Origin: an uncultured Bacteroidota bacterium
GTDB taxonomy: Bacteria > Bacteroidota > Bacteroidia > Bacteroidales > P3
Reading direction: 5' to 3'
Assembly: GCA_902784865.1 (NCBI GenBank)
Contig: CACZWL010000018.1
Location: 1 to 46,381, forward strand
Length of the DNA stretch: 46,381 bases
Part shown: positions 29,530 through 39,497 of the stretch, in pieces
Numbering within the stretch: the stretch's first letter is position 1
Layout: the number at the start of each line of letters is the position of its first letter
Made by a program: the position numbers and the translations under genes
The notes under the pieces: model-generated
Databases searched by the model: none
The model's input: only the letters and a program-made list of their open reading frames with translations
Told to the model about the DNA's origin: nothing

Positions 29530-29595
29530 CTTTGCATGGCAGAAGAAGGGCAGAAGCAGGTGCCTCCTAAACGCTGATTACCAGCCGATTGCAGA
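29530..29595 (-). repeat. Interspersed TTCTGCC element, copy G (opposite orientation)
   Basis: On the minus strand GGCTGGTAATCAGCG is followed by GGCACCTGCTTCTGCCCTTC and a second TTCTGCC. The core spans 29556-29536. It is the only copy on the minus strand and the last in the window, between the maf 3' end and the tRNA promoter. Confidence 0.8.
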
Positions 29596-29635
29596 TATGC
29601 AAAATTCGGCCGTTTTTCGGTTTTCCGACCACTTT

Positions 29636-30199
29636 TCAAAGCATTTCTTTCAGCTCCTGGAACAGGCGCGGCAGGGGCAGCCCCACCACGTTGTAGTAGC
29701 ACCCCTCGATGCGGCTCACGCCCACCATGCCGATCCAGTCCTGGATGCCGTAGGCGCCGGCCTTGTCGTACGGGCGGCAGGTGTCGACGTAGTGCTCGAG
29801 CTCGGCGTCGGTCAGCGGGGCGAAGACCACGTCGGTGCGTTCGGTGAACGACCGCTCGGCGTCGCGTGCGCGGAGGCAGACGCCGGTGTAGACCGCGTGG
29901 CGGTCGGCAGCCAGGGCGTGGAGCATTGCCAGGGCCTCGGTGCGGTCGGCAGGTTTGCCGAGCACACGTCCGCCGTGCACCACGACGGTGTCGGCCGTCA
30001 CCAGCACCTCGCCGTCGCCGAGGCGGTCGGCATCGCATGCCGAAGCCTTCAGCCGTGCCAGGTGCTCGGCCACCTGGTCGGCGGGCATGCCTTCGGGCAC
30101 GACCTCGTCGACCGCTATATTCACAAACTCGACAGGATAGCCCAACTCGCCGAGCAGCTGCCGGCGGCGGGGCGATTGCGACGCCAGGAGGAGTTTCAT
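29636..30199 (-). CDS. maf: Maf family nucleotide pyrophosphatase
   Basis: A 187-residue cytoplasmic house-cleaning pyrophosphatase that hydrolyses non-canonical NTPs. It has LLASQSPRRRQLLGELG at the N-terminus (family SxRR), VLVTADTVVVHGGRVLGKP and YDKAGAYGIQDWIGMVGVSRIEGCYYNVVGLPL. Start ATG 30199 overlaps the stop of the MORN-repeat gene (ATGA); the frame is open far upstream but that part is a shadow. It is the last gene of the operon starting at 33434. Confidence 0.93.
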   Translation of the reverse strand: MKLLLASQSPRRRQLLGELGYPVEFVNIAVDEVVPEGMPADQVAEHLARLKASACDADRLGDGEVLVTADTVVVHGGRVLGKPADRTEALAMLHALAADRHAVYTGVCLRARDAERSFTERTDVVFAPLTDAELEHYVDTCRPYDKAGAYGIQDWIGMVGVSRIEGCYYNVVGLPLPRLFQELKEML

Positions 30200-31338
30200 T
30201 TCACCTCCTCGCCGGCCTTGAACTTGGCTTTGTACACTTCGCGGCCGTTGTCGTACCACGTCCAGCGGCCCTCTTTGTCGCCGGCCACGAACTCGCCCTT
30301 CTCTACCGGGGCGCCCGATTCGGCGTAGCGTTCGTACTTGCCGTCGAGCACACCCTGCACGAAGTGCTGGCGTATCTCGACCTTGCCGTTGGGGTAGTAG
30401 CGCACTTCCTCGCCGTCCTTCTCGTCGTTGGCATAGTGCATGATGTAGCGCACCGAGCCGTCGTCGTAGAGGCCTTTCCACTCGCCGGTCTTGAGGCCCT
30501 CGTGGAAGCTGCCGTAATAGTCGACATTGCCGTCCTCGTACCAAGAGGTCCACTTGCCCTCCTCGAGGCCGTTGCGGTAGTTGCCCTCGTGCAGCTTGCG
30601 TCCGCTCTCGTACCAGGTGGTCCAGAGTCCTTCGCGCTTGCCGTTGACGTAGCTGCCAGTGCGCCACTGTTCGCCGGTCTCGTAGTAGTAGACCCACTGG
30701 CCGGTTTCCTTGCCTTTGGAGTAGTTGCCTTTGATGCCGAGCTGGCCGTTGGAGTGCCAGTAGAAGAGCCACTCGCCCTCCTGCTCGCCGCCCACCAGCT
30801 TGCCCTTCATGTCGACGCGTCCGTTGGCGAGGTACCAGATGGCTTCGCCCTGCAGCACGTCGTCCGTGTAGTGGCCTTTGAAGCGCGGCGTGCCGTTGCG
30901 GTGCCACTGGAAGGTCTCGCCCTCGCGGCTGCCGTCGACATAGGTCACCTCCTCTTCCTTCTGGCCGTTGTCGTGCCACGAGCGGTAGACGCCCGTGCGT
31001 TTGCCGTTCTTCACCTCCACCTCGCTCTTGAGGTCGCCGTTGCGGTGCCACGAGCGCGAGGTGCCGTTGACGTAGCACTCCTCGGCCATGCGGCTGCCGT
31101 CGGTGTAGTAGGTGGTCCACACCCCGACGCGTTCGCCGTTGACGTAGCTGCCCTGCTGCGACACCCGCCCGTCGGGATACCACCACGTCCAGTTGCCCGT
31201 GCGTAGGCCCTGGTCGTTGAGCGTCCCTTCGACCGAGGACTGGTCCGAGTTGTTGTACTTCTTCTGGTAAGGCTTCTGGGCCGCAGCCCCGAGGGGCAAC
31301 ATCATGGCGGCCAGCACGACGAGGATGTCTCTTCTCAT
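30196..31338 (-). CDS. Secreted MORN/YwqK-type repeat protein
   Basis: 380 residues with a signal peptide (MRRDILVVLAAMMLPLGAAAQ). The mature protein is a run of about 13 repeats of roughly 23 residues with the pattern G-x-W-x2-Y-x2-G-x4-G-x-Y-x-N-G (examples GNWTWWYPDGRVSQQGSYV, GLWTTWYESGRKLHEGNYR), the toxin-antitoxin YwqK/MORN fold, which builds an elongated beta sheet. No enzymatic site is visible. It is co-transcribed with DUF4270 upstream (13-bp gap) and maf (overlap). Confidence 0.88.
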   Translation of the reverse strand: MRRDILVVLAAMMLPLGAAAQKPYQKKYNNSDQSSVEGTLNDQGLRTGNWTWWYPDGRVSQQGSYVNGERVGVWTTYYTDGSRMAEECYVNGTSRSWHRNGDLKSEVEVKNGKRTGVYRSWHDNGQKEEEVTYVDGSREGETFQWHRNGTPRFKGHYTDDVLQGEAIWYLANGRVDMKGKLVGGEQEGEWLFYWHSNGQLGIKGNYSKGKETGQWVYYYETGEQWRTGSYVNGKREGLWTTWYESGRKLHEGNYRNGLEEGKWTSWYEDGNVDYYGSFHEGLKTGEWKGLYDDGSVRYIMHYANDEKDGEEVRYYPNGKVEIRQHFVQGVLDGKYERYAESGAPVEKGEFVAGDKEGRWTWYDNGREVYKAKFKAGEEVK

Positions 31339-31351
31339 GATTGGCTGATTG

Positions 31352-32602
31352 CTATTCGGAATATATGATTCTGATTTTGGGTGACGTGGCGGTGTCGGCG
31401 ATGCCGTAGAAGACGGTGCTGAGTGCCACGTGGCGGCGTGCCTCGAGCAGCAGCAGCATGCCGGCATCGGCATTGTTGCGCAACCCTTGCTGCACATGGC
31501 GCGGAATCCGCAGGCGGTACCTGTTGTTGTCGCTGTCGTAGGTGCCGTCGTAGCCGGCGATGGTGTACGCCTCGGTGAGGTCGGCCACACCCGCCCAGCC
31601 GACCAAGGCGTTAGGCGTCATGGCCAAAATCAGGTCGGGCGTCATGCTGTTGGCTTCGGGGGCCAGGGGCAGCAGCAGTTCGGCATACTGCACCACCGCC
31701 GTGGGGTGGGCGGCATGGAAGGCCTTGATGTCGCGGTCGAAGCCGATATGCACCGCAAAGCCGCCCAGCGCTTCCAGGTAGAGGCGGTTGGCTCCGCCCA
31801 CGCTGTCGGCCCCGGCCACAGCGGTGCCGCTATAGTTGTGGACAAACTGGGTGAAATGGCTTGCGCCGGCACCCATGAGGAAGGTGTAGCTGCCGCTGGA
31901 GCCCGCGGTCCCATAGTGGTAGTAGGCCGTCAGGCAGGTCTTGGCCGAAGCGAAGTTCACGCCCATCATGCCCACGCCGTCGGTCACCTTGATGCGCAGG
32001 CCCTTGGTGTGCTCGATGAAGCCCTCGGCCGAGGCCGTGGTCGACAGCACCTGACGGATGCTGCCGTCGAGCTTCATGCGCACCAGCGTGTCGTATGGGC
32101 CGACCGACAGCACGCTGTCGAAAAACAGGGTGCTCTCGTCAACGGGCAGCTCGCTCGTGCTGTAGTAGACCGAGTCGGAACTCAGCACCTCGGCCAGCTG
32201 GCGCACCTCGAAGCGCAGATTGTAGGTCGCGGCGGTGTCTGGATAGAGCTGGCTCTTCTCCAGCGTCAGCACCACCGAGTCGATCACCACCTCGTCGAAG
32301 TTGATTGACGAGGCATTGGACGGCAGCGCTATCTGGGTGTAAATCACCGACGAGACGCGCCCGAAGACGGGGTCGTCGAGGGTGCCCACCACACCGGCGG
32401 AATAGTTGCTCGTGCGCAGCGTGTCTTCTATCTTGCTCCACGCCGCATCGGGATACAGGGTGAAATGCTCACCCTCAAAGAAAGTAGAGGGATCCACCAG
32501 GCCGATGCCGAGGTCCGACTCCTCGTCGGTGCAGGCACCGACGCCGACAGCCAGCAGTACAGCCGCGGCCAGGGTGGTGATGAATGATTTGCGCTTTGTC
32601 AT
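31352..32602 (-). CDS. DUF4270 lipoprotein
   Basis: 416 residues; lipobox AVGVGAC followed by TDEESDLGIGLVDP. The order of features (TSNYSAGVVGTLDDPVFGRVSSVIYTQIALP, DSVVLTLEKSQLYPDT, VRQLAEVL, IRIIYSE at the end) matches DUF4270, a Bacteroidetes outer-membrane-associated family of unknown role. It starts 4 bp after the GT5-like synthase gene, the arrangement commonly seen in the phylum. Confidence 0.9.
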   Translation of the reverse strand: MTKRKSFITTLAAAVLLAVGVGACTDEESDLGIGLVDPSTFFEGEHFTLYPDAAWSKIEDTLRTSNYSAGVVGTLDDPVFGRVSSVIYTQIALPSNASSINFDEVVIDSVVLTLEKSQLYPDTAATYNLRFEVRQLAEVLSSDSVYYSTSELPVDESTLFFDSVLSVGPYDTLVRMKLDGSIRQVLSTTASAEGFIEHTKGLRIKVTDGVGMMGVNFASAKTCLTAYYHYGTAGSSGSYTFLMGAGASHFTQFVHNYSGTAVAGADSVGGANRLYLEALGGFAVHIGFDRDIKAFHAAHPTAVVQYAELLLPLAPEANSMTPDLILAMTPNALVGWAGVADLTEAYTIAGYDGTYDSDNNRYRLRIPRHVQQGLRNNADAGMLLLLEARRHVALSTVFYGIADTATSPKIRIIYSE

Positions 32603-32606
32603 CGCT

Positions 32607-33434
32607 TTAATTTTCCAGTTTACTTGTGCCTACTATGGTGTCGTACAGCTTGTTGATGCGGGCATAGAACTCGTCCTTGTCCTCGATATAGTCGAGCACA
32701 TGGCGTTTGTTCTCCTTGGCGAAGGCCACCAGTTCGGGGTGCACGTTGGGCGACCCGATGACCACGCCTTGCGAGTAGGTGATGGCGGCTTTCATGAGCC
32801 CCAGGTAGTCGGCCCCGCCATACAGGCGCAGGTCTTTGGCCGTGGCGTTGTCGGTCTTCATCTTGCGCTCCAGGTCGCCGCCCACCGGCCCTTTGAAGCC
32901 GTCGTCGGTGAGGGTGATGACCATCTTGGTGCCGCTGAAGAAGGCATTCTCTTTGTTGATACGCCGCAAGTAGAACGGTATCATGGCCGCCAGCCAGCCC
33001 GAGAAGTGGATCAGGTGCGGCTGCCAGGCCAGCTTGCGCACAGCCTCCAGCGTGCCACGGCCGAAGAAGAGCAGGCGCTCGTCGGTGTCGGCCAAGGGCA
33101 TTCCCTTGCTATCCAGCAGACTGTCTCCGTGCACAAAGTACTCCTCGTTGTCGATGAAATAGACCTGCATGCGTGCCGACGGTATCGACCCCACCTTGAT
33201 AATCAGCTGGTGGTCGCAGTTGTTCACGATGAGGTTCATGCCCGACAGGCGTATCACCTCGTGCAGCTGGTGTTTTCTGTCGTTGATGTCGCAGAATTTC
33301 GGCATAAACACCCTGATTTCCCTGCCCATTTCTTGCGTTTTGGCAGGCAAATAGCGCCCTAGAAAACTCTGGGAGGTGTCGGGGGAAAACGGCGCAATTT
33401 CCTGGTTTACAAATAGTATTCTACCTTTTGCCAT
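32607..33434 (-). CDS. Glycogen/starch synthase N-terminal domain protein (GT5-like, short)
   Basis: 275 residues resembling only the N-terminal Rossmann half of GT5 glycogen synthases: ILFVNQEIAPF, IRVFMPKFCDIN, YFIDNEEYF, RLLFFGRGTLEAVRKLAWQPHLIHFSGWLAA. The KxGGL ADP-glucose motif expected near residue 15 is replaced by SFLGRYLP, and the C-terminal GT-B half is missing, so glycosyl transfer is doubtful. Such short homologues are usual in Bacteroidetes next to DUF4270. ATG 33434 is preferred over 33452, which would leave almost no leader after the promoter. Confidence 0.85.
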   Translation of the reverse strand: MAKGRILFVNQEIAPFSPDTSQSFLGRYLPAKTQEMGREIRVFMPKFCDINDRKHQLHEVIRLSGMNLIVNNCDHQLIIKVGSIPSARMQVYFIDNEEYFVHGDSLLDSKGMPLADTDERLLFFGRGTLEAVRKLAWQPHLIHFSGWLAAMIPFYLRRINKENAFFSGTKMVITLTDDGFKGPVGGDLERKMKTDNATAKDLRLYGGADYLGLMKAAITYSQGVVIGSPNVHPELVAFAKENKRHVLDYIEDKDEFYARINKLYDTIVGTSKLEN

Positions 33435-33461
33435 ATCTTTTATGGTATACATTATAAAATG

Positions 33462-33492
33462 CAAAATTACAAAAAAAAATCCACATGGCAAA
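33462..33492 (-). promoter_or_regulatory. Promoter of the GT5-like/DUF4270/MORN/maf operon
   Basis: Minus-strand TTTG (33492-33489) and TAATTTTG (33469-33462), 19 bp apart. Its position decides in favour of the start at 33434. Confidence 0.75.
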
Positions 33493-33652
33493 ATAAATCG
33501 TCAGTGCCCCTCCCTTTTGCGCCGCCGAGACCCCTCCATTCTCCCCTTCCAGGCATCGCCAACCACCCTGCCCCAGCCCAGAAAAACAAATTTCAATAGA
33601 CTGTGAAACAGTGTTTTATATATAAATATCATTCCGTTTCAAAAAAAAGTTG

Positions 33653-33660
33653 TACTTTTG
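33653..33660 (+). promoter_or_regulatory. -7 element TACTTTTG before recX
   Basis: TACTTTTG, 30 bp before ATG 33691. A -33 TTTG is not seen at the normal distance. Confidence 0.5.
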
Positions 33661-33690
33661 CAGCCCGTTTAACGGAAACACCTGACGCAC

Positions 33691-34188
33691 ATGTCAGCCA
33701 AACAACATACCGACGACAAACTGACACGCCTGCTCGACAAGGCCCGCCATTACTGCTCGACCGCCGAGCAGTGCGTGGCCACCGTGAAGCAGAAACTGGC
33801 CACCTGGGGCGCCTCCCCGGCCGACGCCGACACCATCGTCGGCACCCTGTGCCGCGACGGCTACCTCGACGACGTACGCTATGCCCGCGCCTACTGCGAA
33901 AGCAAAATTCTCTCGCAGCAGTGGGGGCGGCAGAAGGTGCTCTACCAGCTACGCATGAAGCACCTGCCCCGCGAAGCGGTCGAGGCCGGACTCGCCGCCA
34001 TCGCCGCCGACGACTACCGCGCTGTCCTGCACGAGCTTGCCGAGAAAAAACGCCTCGAGATAGAGCGCTCCGAGACCGACCCCCTGCGGCAACGCCAGAA
34101 ACTCATGGCCTTCCTCGCCTCGCGCGGGTTCCTGGCCTCCGAAATCACTCAGGAAATTAACCAATTATCAAATACAAACGACCTATGA
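33691..34188 (+). CDS. recX: Regulatory protein RecX
   Basis: A 165-residue helical protein that modulates RecA filaments. It shows LLDKARHYCSTAEQCVATVKQKLATWG, then DGYLDDVRYARAYCESKILSQQWGRQKVLYQLRMKHLP, the diagnostic RecX core, and a third three-helix repeat. Its stop overlaps the DUF3078 start as ATGA (34185-34188), so the two are translated together. recA is not in the window. Confidence 0.9.
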   Translation: MSAKQHTDDKLTRLLDKARHYCSTAEQCVATVKQKLATWGASPADADTIVGTLCRDGYLDDVRYARAYCESKILSQQWGRQKVLYQLRMKHLPREAVEAGLAAIAADDYRAVLHELAEKKRLEIERSETDPLRQRQKLMAFLASRGFLASEITQEINQLSNTNDL

Positions 34189-35273
34189 AACGCAGTATAG
34201 TCACGCTCCTCGCGGCCGCCGCACTGGCCGCCGCATGCCCCGCCACCGCCCAGGAGAACACCTCCGAGGGCCAGTGGTCCACCCTCTCCACCCCGGCACT
34301 CAAAATCAGCGAGTTCATGTTCAACAACTGGTCCTCTACCGGCAACTCGCAAATCGACGTAACGGCCACGTTCTTCGGCAACTACAAGTACACCCACCCC
34401 AAGTACATCTGGGACAACATCGCCGACCTTGCCTACGGCTACGCCTGGCAGAACCTCGACCCCAAGGACGACACCTATTTCGAGACCCGCCGCAAGAGCA
34501 ACGACAAGATAGACCTCACCAGCGCCATCTCCTGGAAGCCCTTCTCCTCGCTGCCCGACTGGGGTGCCTCGTTCACCGCCAACCTGAAGACCCAGTTCGG
34601 CAATGGCTATGAGTACAGCGGCACCGGCACCTCGCAGGAGCAGAAGCTCGTCTCCAGCTTCTTCGCCCCGGCCTACCTCACCACCGCCCTCTCGTTCGAG
34701 TACAAGAAGCCCGACTGGAGCGTCTCCTTGTCCTTCCTCACCGGCAAGACGACCTTCGTCGTCAACGACGACCTCATCGCCGACGGCCTCAACTATGGTG
34801 TCATCCAGCCCGACAACTTCGACAAGAACGATCCCTCCACCTTCTCCCACGCCTACTTCGGACTCGGTTCCTACATCAAGGCGCAGTACCTGAAGAAGGA
34901 CATCCTCCCCAGCCTCGACCTCTACGCACGCCTCGAGCTCTTCTACGACTACAAGAAGCCCGGCAACATGAACTGGGACAACCTCGACGAGGGCAAGTAT
35001 CCCTACTCCTCCATCGTCGACGAGGACGGCAACATCTACCAGACCAAGTCAGAACTCGAGGACTTCAGCTGGATCAAGCGCCGCGCCTTCGAGACCGACC
35101 TCGACTTCGAAGTCAAGCTCGACTACCGCTTCTCCAAGTATATCGCCGCCAACTTCGCCCTCAACCTCAAGTGGGACACCGACTTCAGCGGCATCGGCAA
35201 CTGGGGCCACTGGCAGCTCTACCAGATGGCCGGCATCCAGGTCTTCTTCTCCTGGAAGACACCTAAAGCCTGA
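34185..35273 (+). CDS. DUF3078 outer-membrane beta-barrel-like protein
   Basis: 362 residues with a signal peptide (MKRSIVTLLAAAALAAACPATAQ). The mature protein alternates polar and aromatic residues as in a beta barrel (WSVSLSFLTGKTTFVVND, IAANFALNLKWDTDFSGIG) and ends in a strand with a hydrophobic/aromatic pattern (MAGIQVFFSWKTPKA). It contains the DUF3078 features NWSSTGNSQIDVTATFFGNYKY and YGYAWQNLDPKDDTYFETRRKSNDKID. Role unknown, probably outer membrane. Co-transcribed with recX. Confidence 0.88.
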   Translation: MKRSIVTLLAAAALAAACPATAQENTSEGQWSTLSTPALKISEFMFNNWSSTGNSQIDVTATFFGNYKYTHPKYIWDNIADLAYGYAWQNLDPKDDTYFETRRKSNDKIDLTSAISWKPFSSLPDWGASFTANLKTQFGNGYEYSGTGTSQEQKLVSSFFAPAYLTTALSFEYKKPDWSVSLSFLTGKTTFVVNDDLIADGLNYGVIQPDNFDKNDPSTFSHAYFGLGSYIKAQYLKKDILPSLDLYARLELFYDYKKPGNMNWDNLDEGKYPYSSIVDEDGNIYQTKSELEDFSWIKRRAFETDLDFEVKLDYRFSKYIAANFALNLKWDTDFSGIGNWGHWQLYQMAGIQVFFSWKTPKA

Positions 35274-35287
35274 CTTATTGGACGCGC

Positions 35288-36103
35288 CTACTGCTCGTCC
35301 CTGAATTCCAGCAACACCGAGTCATCTATGCGCAAGCCCATCAGCTGCGCGAACGACCCATCGCGATAGGCCAGCTCCAGCTGGCCTGTCGCACTTACTG
35401 TCAGCCGCAACTTGCGGCGCTGCTCCTCCTGCGACGACAGCCGCTGCGTCTGCTGCTGGTAGTACGACGTGCTCACCTCCACTATCACCTGCTCCCTCAC
35501 ACGCATCAGGAACCCGCGCCCGCCACGCAGCTCCATGAACTCTTTGTAGCTCATGCCCAGATAGGCATTGCCATAGCTGTCGATGTATTGTATCATGATG
35601 CGGTACATGTCGCCCTGCTGCGACCACCCCGTCAGCTTGCGCTGCAGCAGCTGTCCGTGCGGCACACCGACTTGCTCCATCGGCACGCCCGACAGCAGGT
35701 CGCGCGCCACACGCGTGAACAGCGTGTACGCCGCGAAGTTGTAGGTCACATGCTCCTTCAGCGGCAGCGCCACCACGGCCTCGATGGCGTCGCCGAACAC
35801 CATCGACGGCAAGCCGTCGTCGCAGCAGATGTAGTACTGCCCGCGGGCTTTCACCACCACGAAGGGGTGCTCCGCCGTGGGATTGGCCGAGACGTCGATG
35901 ATATGCACCGTCCCCGGCGGGAAACCCATGCAGGCATGGCGCACCACAAAAGTGGCGGCAATAAGGTTGAACGGCTCCACGTGGTGCGATATATCCACCA
36001 CCTGGACACCCTCCACCATGCTCATCAGCGCTCCTTTTACCATGCCGACAAAGAAGCCCTGACTGCCCCAAGTGGTTGTCAGTGTTACTATTGGCGTTTT
36101 CAT
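35288..36103 (-). CDS. SAM hydroxide adenosyltransferase-like protein (DUF62), divergent
   Basis: 271 residues. Recognisable family landmarks: TLTTTWGSQGFFVGMVKGAL at the N-terminus (canonical TDFG-x-D is altered to TTWGSQG), VVDISHHVEPFNLIAATFVV, FPPGTVHIIDVSANPT (canonical VDPGVG is replaced) and YYICCDDGLPSMVF (canonical DNG). Canonical members hydrolyse S-adenosylmethionine to adenosine and methionine; several catalytic positions differ here, as in other Bacteroidetes homologues, so activity is uncertain. ATG 36103 follows a good promoter. A single-gene unit, convergent with DUF3078. Confidence 0.8.
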   Translation of the reverse strand: MKTPIVTLTTTWGSQGFFVGMVKGALMSMVEGVQVVDISHHVEPFNLIAATFVVRHACMGFPPGTVHIIDVSANPTAEHPFVVVKARGQYYICCDDGLPSMVFGDAIEAVVALPLKEHVTYNFAAYTLFTRVARDLLSGVPMEQVGVPHGQLLQRKLTGWSQQGDMYRIMIQYIDSYGNAYLGMSYKEFMELRGGRGFLMRVREQVIVEVSTSYYQQQTQRLSSQEEQRRKLRLTVSATGQLELAYRDGSFAQLMGLRIDDSVLLEFRDEQ

Positions 36104-36112
36104 TCGACGGTG

Positions 36113-36144
36113 CAAAGATACATCTTTTTTTTAAACCCCACAAA
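36113..36144 (-). promoter_or_regulatory. Promoter of the SAM-hydrolase-like gene
   Basis: Minus-strand TTTG (36144-36141) and TATCTTTG (36120-36113), 20 bp apart and 10 bp before ATG 36103. Confidence 0.75.
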
Positions 36145-36267
36145 AAAAGTTATTCCCCGATTTTCCCATCGGTGGGAAATGATGGGAAAGAGTCGAACTA
36201 TTCACCTACCAGATACCTACCATTCACCTGGCAGAATGCCCTCGGCCGCCCCCCGTCCCGTGCCGAG

Positions 36268-36298
36268 GGGCCGCCGGGGGCACCGCCCCCGGCGGCCC
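36268..36298. repeat. Perfect 14-bp G/C hairpin in the gap before atpE
   Basis: GGGCCGCCGGGGGC (36268-36281) and its reverse complement (36285-36298) flank the loop ACC. No T tract follows. It resembles the GGGGGC hairpins near 12020 and lies in the 356-bp divergent gap between the SAM-hydrolase-like gene and atpE, which holds no gene. Confidence 0.7.
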
Positions 36299-36383
36299 TC
36301 CCCTCGTGCGCAAAAGACACTGTGCCACAGCCGTTTCTGCCGCCTCTCTTTCTTTTTTAGAAAAAAAGTTTCAGTTTTTAACA

Positions 36384-36411
36384 TTTGTTTCTGAAAAAAT
36401 GCATATCTTTG
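36384..36411 (+). promoter_or_regulatory. Promoter of the atp operon
   Basis: TATCTTTG at 36404-36411 is a consensus -7 box; the nearest TTTG (36384-36387) is 16 bp upstream, slightly short. The ATG follows 49 bp later. Confidence 0.65.
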
Positions 36412-36426
36412 CACCCGATTTTTTGA

Positions 36427-36720
<294 letters not shown>

Positions 36721-36742
36721 GGGCGCCCTGCCACACAACCAC

Positions 36743-36769
36743 GGGGCCGGCGCTTGGCCGGTCCCTTTC
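36743..36769 (+). terminator. Intercistronic hairpin between atpE and atpF
   Basis: GGGGCCGGC (36743-36751) pairs with GCCGGTCCC (36757-36765) with one G-T pair, followed by TTTC. It sits in the 98-bp gap, the only sizeable one in the operon. It could act as a partial terminator or protect atpE mRNA, raising the output of subunit c. Confidence 0.5.
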
Positions 36770-36818
36770 AAACCAGACACCAAAAGAGCCACCCCCAACT
36801 CTTAACGCATAACGGACA

Positions 36819-37319
36819 ATGAACAACCCCCTTATCAACCCAGGCATCGGCACCTTCTTCTGGATGCTCGTCTCCTTCGGCATCCTTGCCTTCATCCTCA
36901 TCAAATGGGGCTGGCCCGCCATCCTCAAGTCGCTCCACAGCCGCGAGGAAGCCATCGCCGCCTCGCTCGGCGAAGCCGCCAAGGCCCGCGAGGAGATGAA
37001 ACACCTCGTAGCCCACAACGAGGAGCTCCTGCGGCAGGCCAAGATCGAGCGCGACGAGATCCTCCGCACCGCACGCCTCACCAGCGAGCAGATTGTCGAG
37101 GACGCCCGCGCCGCCGCCACCCTCGAGGCAAACCGCATCGTCGACAACGCCCGCGAGAGCATCAACTACGAGAAACTCAAGGCCATGCACGACCTCAAGA
37201 ACCAGGTCGCCAACCTCAGCATCGAAATCGCCGAGAAACTCATCCGCGCCGAACTCTCCGACAAGCCCAAAGCCGACCTCCTCATACAGAAGGAACTCGA
37301 AATGATGGAACTCAAATAA
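36819..37319 (+). CDS. atpF: ATP synthase F0 subunit b
   Basis: 166 residues: one N-terminal membrane helix (GTFFWMLVSFGILAFILIKWGW) and a long charged coiled coil (REEAIAASLGEAAKAREEMKHLVAHNEELLRQAKIERDEI region) that forms the peripheral stalk. Length is normal. It follows atpE after 98 bp and precedes atpH by 3 bp. Confidence 0.95.
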   Translation: MNNPLINPGIGTFFWMLVSFGILAFILIKWGWPAILKSLHSREEAIAASLGEAAKAREEMKHLVAHNEELLRQAKIERDEILRTARLTSEQIVEDARAAATLEANRIVDNARESINYEKLKAMHDLKNQVANLSIEIAEKLIRAELSDKPKADLLIQKELEMMELK

Positions 37320-37322
37320 GCC

Positions 37323-37880
37323 ATGAGCACCTACCACATCAACACCCACTACGCCAAGGCCCTGATGCTCCTGGCACAGGACCTCGACGCCGTCGACAGC
37401 ATAGCCGACGACATGCGCCTCGTCAGCACCGTCTGCGCCGAGAACCGCGAGCTGGGCGTCGTCTTCGCCAACCCCGTCATACCGTCAGACAAGAAGGTCG
37501 CCATCATCAACGACCTCTTCTCCGGCCGCGTCTCCGCACCCACCCTCGCCTTCCTCGTCTTCGCAGCACGCAAGAACCGCTCGGTGCACATGCGCGGCAT
37601 CGCCGACGCCTACGTGGAGATGTTCCGCGAGTACCGCGGCATCGTCCTCTCCGACCTCGTCACCCACCAGCCCATCGACGACGTGGCACGCAAGCTCGTC
37701 ACCGAGATGGTCGAAGCCTATACCGGCAAAAAAGTCGAACTCCACGACCGCACCGACCCCAAAATGCTCGGATGCTTCAAGCTCGAGTTCGACAACAAGA
37801 TGTACGACGCCCGTATCCGCACCAAGATACGCCGCATGCGCATCGAGTTCGCCAGAAATGATTATGAAAGTAAATTGTAA
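37323..37880 (+). CDS. atpH: ATP synthase F1 subunit delta
   Basis: 185 residues of the OSCP/delta family linking the b stalk to the alpha-beta head. It has the N-terminal helical bundle (YHINTHYAKALMLLAQDLDAVDSIADDM) and the C-terminal signature VEAYTGKKVELHDRTDPKMLGCFKLEFDNKMYDARIRTKIRRM. It ends 6 bp before atpA. Confidence 0.93.
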   Translation: MSTYHINTHYAKALMLLAQDLDAVDSIADDMRLVSTVCAENRELGVVFANPVIPSDKKVAIINDLFSGRVSAPTLAFLVFAARKNRSVHMRGIADAYVEMFREYRGIVLSDLVTHQPIDDVARKLVTEMVEAYTGKKVELHDRTDPKMLGCFKLEFDNKMYDARIRTKIRRMRIEFARNDYESKL

Positions 37881-37886
37881 CGATAT

Positions 37887-39467
<1,581 letters not shown>

Positions 39468-39497
39468 AAACCGAATTCACAACCCAGAATTCAAGCA

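Noticed and set aside
30200-31186. N-terminal extension of Maf to 516 residues
   Set aside because: The extension is the MORN-repeat gene read in another frame; Maf starts at 30199 with its standard N-terminus.
33490-33690. Extra gene or element between the GT5-like gene and recX
   Set aside because: Only two divergent promoters and C-rich spacer are visible; no copy of the TTCTGCC element and no coding frame.
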